A stretch of 61,356 nucleotides of DNA, taken from positions 1-61,356 of the forward strand of contig JAOADD010000076.1 of assembly GCA_026417495.1 (NCBI GenBank). Direction: 5' to 3'. This DNA is from Ignavibacteria bacterium. GTDB lineage: Bacteria; Bacteroidota; Ignavibacteria; Tepidaquicellales; Tepidaquicellaceae. A program made the translations under genes and the position numbers. Below the pieces are notes generated by a model, which was not told where the DNA came from, did no database searches, and saw nothing but the letters and a program-made list of their open reading frames with translations. Positions 56,601-61,356 of the stretch are shown here, one piece after another; the stretch's first letter is position 1; the number at the start of each line of letters is the position of its first letter.

Positions 56601-58499
56601 TTTGATAATAGGAAAACCTCAGACACAATTATTAAAATATCTAAATATAAGAAGGAACAGTATGAAAATTTTGAGTTAAATAATATCACTTTCCGTAATG
56701 GTAAATTTGAATTAGACCAGTTCACGGGTAACCTTGTTGCTCAATCTTGGGGAGGAAACTTTTTTGATGCTACATACTTTACTGTAAATGAATTACAAAT
56801 ATTTTTAATAGACACAATATTTTGGGGTGGTTTGAATATAGCAAAGGTTAGAAAACTTGATGGAAAACTAACAGAGTTAAAACATTTTACTTACTCATCA
56901 AGTTTATCGAATGATTCATTACTAAATTATCTTAATAATTTTGACACTAATTATGTTTTGATGGTTGTGAAAGCAATTCCAACTTCCGAGACTAAAAATA
57001 TGAATGCAGCCGTTAGAAACAAGTTCAAACAATTTGGTAGTTATTATGTTGATTCTGTAAACCTTACTCAGTTTTCAAGATGGAGTTTTATATCTTATCG
57101 AGGTCTGCCACAACCTTTAGTTGCTGAAGGTTATATGATTGCTGGGTGGACTCCTGTAAATGTTAGTATGAACCCACAATTTTATTTTACTTGGGGACAG
57201 CTATTTAATACTTTTGGACCTGCAAATGAATGGAAGAACTTTAATTTCATTTATAATATTTTTCCATCAACTTATATAAAGTATGATTTAATAGGGGTTA
57301 AAAATGATGGGAGTGAGATTTTTTTAAAACAAAATCAAAACATTACTTGGTTAGTCAACATTGATAGTATTAACACTTTAGAATACCCGAATCTAAAACT
57401 AAATCTTAAACTTGAAATAGATACCAATCATCCTGAAGTAAATGTATCCCCGAATTTTTCTAAATTAAATTTATTATACACACCCGCAGCTGAAATTATT
57501 CCTGATTATAATTCCTTTACCAAAAGTGACTCAATTGTTCAGGAAGGTGATTCAGTTTCTTTCTCTTTATATCTTACCAATGTTGGTTATTCTCCAATAA
57601 ATACTATTATTAATCAGTGGTCGGCAACATCACCTCATGGTTTAGTAAAATTAAAAGAAGACACAATTTTTTACAATTTATTAGTTGATAGTAGTTTATT
57701 TATCAATACAAGATTACCTACAAAAGGATTAAGGAAACCTACATTATTACAGGATACTATTTATGTATTATTTGAGACAAAATTAATTGGAAAAAATGAA
57801 TTTTATAGTTATAACAACAATATAGTTACCTATATTTTGGTAAGAGGTGATACTGTTAAACCCGATGTTGAAGTAACTTTCGATGGTGTTAAAGTATCTA
57901 ATGGTGATTTTATCCAAAGAAAGCCAAGAATTGTTTTAAAGTTTTTTGACAATAGTAAAATTTTTATAAATGACACATCAAATATAAAAATAAAACTTGA
58001 CTATCTGTACATCCCTTACTATATAAACGGTGTTAAGAATCCTGACCTGGATATTCAGTTTATGAGAGATAAATATCTGCAAGCAATTGTAAATTATACC
58101 CCTACTCTTTCAGATGGAGAACACTTTTTCGAATTCATTACTACTGATGCTACGGGAAATAGGGGAGATACAATTAAATATTTTCTTAATGTTAATCCAG
58201 AATTTAGAATTACGGACTTAACTAATTATCCGAACCCAATGAGAAATTACACGAGTTTTATATTCAACCTATCAGGAGAATACCCACCTACAGAGTGTAA
58301 AATAAAAATTTATAGTGTCTCTGGTAGATTAATTAAGACAATAAATTACTTTGCCAATATCGGATTCAACAAAGTTGATTGGGATGGTAGAGATGAGGAT
58401 GGTGACTATATTGCCAATGGTGTATATTTTTATAAATTAATAGTTTCTGGAATGAGTAAGTTAGAAACTAAAATAGAGAAACTTGTTGTTTTGAAATAA
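53661..58499 (+). CDS. porU: PorU-like C25-family protein (T9SS sortase type)
   Basis: A very large exported protein (1612 aa) with signal peptide MKRILIASLLNLLLFGFVFA. The gingipain-like C25 peptidase domain spans about 400-765. The catalytic dyad is visible: H630 in VNYIGHAGSNVW and C660 in IFSMTCFTGKNAE. The upstream region is beta-rich with GQRNYGG and YFDFYGQ motifs. After 780 there are Ig/CARDB-like modules (FKIFPKNIGTCADSCKIKFQ). The C-terminus (from ~1525) resembles a FlgD/T9SS type module: YPNPMRNYTSFIF, SGRLIKTIN and the end IEKLVVLK. PorU cuts off the cargo sorting domain and can join cargo to A-LPS. A secreted C25 peptidase is an alternative. The symbol is tentative. Confidence 0.8.
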   Translation: MKRILIASLLNLLLFGFVFAQNYNWIVPNKDYLKMYVISDGIYRINKSDFLNAGINPNNIDPRTVKVLYKGLQIPIYFFGEEDGVFNDSDYFDFYGQRNYGGISNVYKDSSGFLLVHYVVDEYYNLYSDTNIYWIDWGGSFGLRFNDFSYSVDINYPNDYFYQELHFEKDLIYSLGEKRNPSDFRNFNNERISGEGWYWRDFTRGNFLSDTFRTPYLSQTTSTSYIKLFAYPNSYTDTIFNEHRLILRINANIVDTLKRDNYNRFDTLISFSTSLLSSSSVNQIIFTYTNPSTYIGRLYFDMFHVYYPRKMVIEGNYVSINLTGNDTTTKKFRIVGGNSNLPISIYDVKNNFRITNYFFSSDTIIFSGKSNGKFEINNQYITNKPLRIKIKRVPNFISSQNGADYLIIYNKLFESQAEQLRMHRSLFNQFRTYKAEIEDVYDVFNFGIENPVAIRNFVKYVYTNWQLPKLRFLCLFGRGSLDPKHNVVNNSYYKNYIPVYGNPLTDGYFVNFNDGSVTYYHQVAVGRLPVYTIQEAQDIVNKIIDYDNTSLAKWIKNFIFITGGQNISEQIQFANQSNAFINSYITPCPISGVNTKIYRNDSAGYITYNYQDSIKNSINSGGLIVNYIGHAGSNVWDNGLSDPSELNNAGKLPYIFSMTCFTGKNAETEFRSFGEKFITVPSKGAIGFLGSTGWSFSGSGNNLNGYLFEGFSIDSLRTLGELLKYSTIRMSVDSMSFPSRNTLNCYILLGDPASELKLTKYPEFDIQTSDFWSSNLYPSLKELISFKIFPKNIGTCADSCKIKFQILDNNKEVYRKDTVIRNFYYLDTLSYRYTFDSAGNYSIKVVVDPDNWYPKDSKTNNTIIIPIYLKNISFVPLKPVDNQIIYTDSLDIVGLNPNIKFGTNQVKVILAVDTSKYFSSPMNRIFFKNITSGVITKFKIDIPIKDTNVIYYWRLNCVINNTDSSGWSEIRRFIWNTNKIFDNRKTSDTIIKISKYKKEQYENFELNNITFRNGKFELDQFTGNLVAQSWGGNFFDATYFTVNELQIFLIDTIFWGGLNIAKVRKLDGKLTELKHFTYSSSLSNDSLLNYLNNFDTNYVLMVVKAIPTSETKNMNAAVRNKFKQFGSYYVDSVNLTQFSRWSFISYRGLPQPLVAEGYMIAGWTPVNVSMNPQFYFTWGQLFNTFGPANEWKNFNFIYNIFPSTYIKYDLIGVKNDGSEIFLKQNQNITWLVNIDSINTLEYPNLKLNLKLEIDTNHPEVNVSPNFSKLNLLYTPAAEIIPDYNSFTKSDSIVQEGDSVSFSLYLTNVGYSPINTIINQWSATSPHGLVKLKEDTIFYNLLVDSSLFINTRLPTKGLRKPTLLQDTIYVLFETKLIGKNEFYSYNNNIVTYILVRGDTVKPDVEVTFDGVKVSNGDFIQRKPRIVLKFFDNSKIFINDTSNIKIKLDYLYIPYYINGVKNPDLDIQFMRDKYLQAIVNYTPTLSDGEHFFEFITTDATGNRGDTIKYFLNVNPEFRITDLTNYPNPMRNYTSFIFNLSGEYPPTECKIKIYSVSGRLIKTINYFANIGFNKVDWDGRDEDGDYIANGVYFYKLIVSGMSKLETKIEKLVVLK

Positions 58500-58533
58500 A
58501 ATTTTATTTATTATTGTATAATGATAAGAAAAT

Positions 58534-61356
58534 ATGAATAAGTACATATATACGAGTTTAATAATATTTTTTCTCACTATAATTGGATATTCTCAAAATT
58601 ATAATTGGATAACCCCCAATACTCCATATCTCAAAATGTATATTGTTCAAGATGGTATGTACAGGATCGAGAAGACAGACTTTACAAACGCAGGAATAAA
58701 CACTTCATCAATAGATCCTCGAACGATAAAAGTTTATTACAAAGGTAATCAGATTCCTATATATTTTTATGGTGAAGATGATGGAGTATTTAATGACACA
58801 GATTATTTTGACTTTTATGGACAAAGAAATTATGGGGGATTAACAAATACTTATAATGTATATAATCAAATTGCTTATGTAACAGATGAGTATTATAACC
58901 TTTATTCTGATACAAGTTGTTATTGGGTGGGATGGGGTGGAAGTTATGGGCTCAGATATATAAATTATACATACAGTGTTACATCTCAATATCCTCTCAA
59001 TTATTTTAAAGAAAAATTGCACTTTGAAGTTGATCTAGAATATTCATTAGGAATTTCTACAGGAAGTGGAGATTATAGAAACTTTATGAATGATAAATTT
59101 GAAGGAGAAGGTTGGTATTGGAAACAAATGTTGTACAATAATACTCATACTCAGGTTTTTCTTCCAATTAATTTACAAGTGACTTCTGACCAATTTGAGT
59201 TTAAAATTTTTGCGTATCCTATTAATTATAGCTCTTCTATTCCGTTTGAACATCGCATAATGGTGAGGTTGAATAATAATTTGATTGATACAATTAAATC
59301 TGAGGATTTAAACAGAATTGATACAATAAGATATTTCCCTGCTACTTTCTTCAATGTTGGAACGAATAATACTTTAACTATTAAATATACACCCCCTTCT
59401 AACTTTTCAAGTGGAAAGATATACCTTGATATGTTTGAAATTACTTACCCGAGAAAGTTTCAGTTTGATAGTAATAAGTTATCATTTAAAAATTTAACTA
59501 ACGATTCAACCTCAAAATTATTCAGAATTAGCGGTTTCAATCCTGCAAATCCTGTTTTTATTTATGATTATAAAAATGGATATAGGATTTTAAATTATTC
59601 TTATAATTCTGATACATTGAAATTCACCGGCAAAGGTAATGGTGGTTTTGAAGTTTATAATAAACTAATAACCCAAAAACCGTTACGAATTAAACAAAAA
59701 CAAGTACCAAATTTAGTTTCTACTTCTAATGGTGCAGATTATCTAATTGTTTATAATAAACTATTCGAATCTCAAGCAGAGCAATTAAGACAATATAGGG
59801 CATCTCATAATAACTTTCGTGCATTTAAAGCAGAAATAGAAGATATTTATGACATATTCAATTTTGGAATTGAAGACCCAATTGCAGTAAAGAGGTTTGT
59901 TAAGTATGTTTATCAATATTGGCAAGCACCTGCGGTTAAGTTCTTATGCTTATTTGGTAGAGGATCTGATGATCCAAAGAGAATAAACTCATCAGCTCAG
60001 TTTTTTAGAAATCTTGTACCAGTATATGGTATGCCAGTAACTGATGGTTATTTTGCAAATTTAAATGAAGGGTCGTTCACATATTATCATCATATTTCTA
60101 CGGGAAGAATTCCCGTTTATACAGTTCAGGAAGCAACAAATGTTGTTAATAAAATAATCCAATATGAAAGTTTTCAATTGGATGATTGGGTTAAGAAAGG
60201 AATTTTATTAACGGGGGGCTATACAAGAGATGACCAAGTGAATTGCATTATTCAATCAGAGTATTTAAACAATACATATATTTCTGTGCCCCCATTATCT
60301 TTGAAGACTGACAGAATTTATCTTACAGATTCAACTGGCTTTGTCTCATTTAATTATTATGACTCTGTAATTCATACTATAAATAGAAATAGTATATTCG
60401 TGAATTATATTGGACATGCTGGTAACGGATGGTGGGATTTTACTTTTGAAGACCCTGATGAATTAAATAACAGTAGATATCCTTTAATTTTCAGTATGAC
60501 TTGTTTTACAGGTAAGTTTTCTGAACCGAATAATAGAAGTTATGGAGAGAAATTTTTATATCTACCTAATAAAGGTGCAATTGGTTCTATTTCTACGACT
60601 GGTTGGAGTTTTTCTACCTCGGGGAATAATCTTAACGAGAAATGTTTGGATGTTTTTGCAAATGATTCTATTAGAAATTTAGGGGATATTCTGAGGTACG
60701 CAAATTTTAGTATGGCACCAGATTCCAATAGTTTTCCAATAAGAAATACTATCAATTGTTATAACTTAATAGGTGACCCTGCTACAACTTTAAAGATACC
60801 TAAATATCCAGAGTTTTCCATTTTACCATCTAATTATACTCTTACCCCTATTAATCCTAAAATTGGTGATAATTTAAACATTAAGTTCTATCCAAGGAAT
60901 TACGGGACATTTGCAGATTCTTGTAAGATTAGATTCCAAATTCTTAAAGATAATTATACACTTGTTAGCAATGATACAATAATAAGAAATTTTAAGTTTC
61001 TTGATTCCTTAAATAAATATTTTAGAATTGATTCTTTAGGAGCGTATACAATTAAGTTAATTTTGGACTGTGATAATTGGTACCAGAACGAAATGGAGAG
61101 CAACAACATTTTGAATATATATGTAAATCCCCAAAATTATTCCTTTTATCCCTTAAAACCGATAGATAACCAAATCATTTATAATGACACAGTAGAAGTG
61201 GTTGGCATAATCCCAAGTATTAAAACATTTTCTAATAATAAATACTTACTTCAAATAGATACAAATTTCTCATTTAACTCTCCATTGCTTACAAATTATA
61301 TAACGACATCTTCCCAAGGAACTACTACTAAATTCAAAGTAGCAATACCTTTACTT
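58534..61356 (+). CDS. Second PorU-like C25-family protein (3' truncated by window)
   Basis: ATG 58534 opens a frame that stays open to the right edge (941 codons). The signal peptide MNKYIYTSLIIFFLTIIGYS is followed by QNYNWITPNTPYLKMYI, near-identical to the start of the previous protein. The layout matches throughout: FDFYGQRNYGG, then catalytic H628 (IGHAGNGWWDF) and C657 (FSMTCFTGKFSEP), then the CARDB-like module (FYPRNYGTFADSCKIRFQ). It starts 34 bp after the first copy's stop and is clearly a tandem paralog, but the divergence in the loops is large. It could be a second sortase or a surface peptidase. Confidence 0.85.
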   Translation, partial: MNKYIYTSLIIFFLTIIGYSQNYNWITPNTPYLKMYIVQDGMYRIEKTDFTNAGINTSSIDPRTIKVYYKGNQIPIYFYGEDDGVFNDTDYFDFYGQRNYGGLTNTYNVYNQIAYVTDEYYNLYSDTSCYWVGWGGSYGLRYINYTYSVTSQYPLNYFKEKLHFEVDLEYSLGISTGSGDYRNFMNDKFEGEGWYWKQMLYNNTHTQVFLPINLQVTSDQFEFKIFAYPINYSSSIPFEHRIMVRLNNNLIDTIKSEDLNRIDTIRYFPATFFNVGTNNTLTIKYTPPSNFSSGKIYLDMFEITYPRKFQFDSNKLSFKNLTNDSTSKLFRISGFNPANPVFIYDYKNGYRILNYSYNSDTLKFTGKGNGGFEVYNKLITQKPLRIKQKQVPNLVSTSNGADYLIVYNKLFESQAEQLRQYRASHNNFRAFKAEIEDIYDIFNFGIEDPIAVKRFVKYVYQYWQAPAVKFLCLFGRGSDDPKRINSSAQFFRNLVPVYGMPVTDGYFANLNEGSFTYYHHISTGRIPVYTVQEATNVVNKIIQYESFQLDDWVKKGILLTGGYTRDDQVNCIIQSEYLNNTYISVPPLSLKTDRIYLTDSTGFVSFNYYDSVIHTINRNSIFVNYIGHAGNGWWDFTFEDPDELNNSRYPLIFSMTCFTGKFSEPNNRSYGEKFLYLPNKGAIGSISTTGWSFSTSGNNLNEKCLDVFANDSIRNLGDILRYANFSMAPDSNSFPIRNTINCYNLIGDPATTLKIPKYPEFSILPSNYTLTPINPKIGDNLNIKFYPRNYGTFADSCKIRFQILKDNYTLVSNDTIIRNFKFLDSLNKYFRIDSLGAYTIKLILDCDNWYQNEMESNNILNIYVNPQNYSFYPLKPIDNQIIYNDTVEVVGIIPSIKTFSNNKYLLQIDTNFSFNSPLLTNYITTSSQGTTTKFKVAIPLL

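Overview
The window is AT-rich and looks like part of a chromosome from the Bacteroidota/Chlorobi lineage, most likely an Ignavibacteria-type organism. I infer this from the secreted proteins ending in a type IX secretion (T9SS) type A sorting domain with the QNYPNPFNP signature, the C25-family PorU-like proteins, the GWxTD, DUF2851 and Wzi-like proteins, and promoters of the TAnnTTTG type. Most genes also lack a Shine-Dalgarno sequence. There is no sign of phage, insertion sequences or CRISPR. The longest gene-free stretch is 269 bp (1634-1902), so no gap exceeds 300 bp.

Layout. Positions 1-4260 hold a Wzi-like outer-membrane protein (cut by the left edge), a sugar transferase and an O-antigen ligase/polymerase. 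Positions 4330-11567 hold lipoate ligase, an M42 aminopeptidase, tRNA-Lys(CTT), an exported protein with six 24-residue repeats, a GNAT acetyltransferase, MscL, a lipoprotein, a T9SS-secreted BNR-repeat protein and an outer-membrane barrel. Positions 11757-17033 are an alpha-glucan operon (glgB, GH57, malQ). Positions 17034-26126 hold DUF2851, a BamD-like TPR lipoprotein, DUF58, GWxTD, RimO, an ECF sigma factor and MutS.

Positions 26307-33569 are a surface-polysaccharide island made of two convergent operons (flippase-methyltransferase-GT4-GT2 and GT9-GT4-methyltransferase). Positions 33794-37632 form a compact metabolic operon with two different D-Ala-D-Ala-ligase-like ATP-grasp enzymes, a small GNAT acetyltransferase and a lysine 2,3-aminomutase-type radical SAM enzyme. 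This is the best candidate for an undescribed pathway. Positions 37819-40076 look like a regulatory module (DUF6249 membrane protein, DUF4097-like lipoprotein, ECF sigma, small membrane protein).

On the minus strand, 45335-40113 encodes an O-antigen ligase/TPR protein, a T9SS-sorted protein, DnaG primase and a rhomboid protease in a tightly packed operon. Positions 45392-53664 are a second polysaccharide island (flippase, GT2, two GT9-type proteins, two GT-C-like membrane proteins, WecG/TagA/CpsF). It is translationally coupled to the first of two tandem PorU-like C25 proteins; the second runs off the right edge. The window therefore combines making surface glycans, moving them outward and exporting proteins by T9SS, with housekeeping genes interspersed. 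In Bacteroidota, T9SS cargo can be anchored to A-type LPS by PorU, which would give a functional reason for the glycan genes lying next to the PorU-like genes; here that link is an inference.
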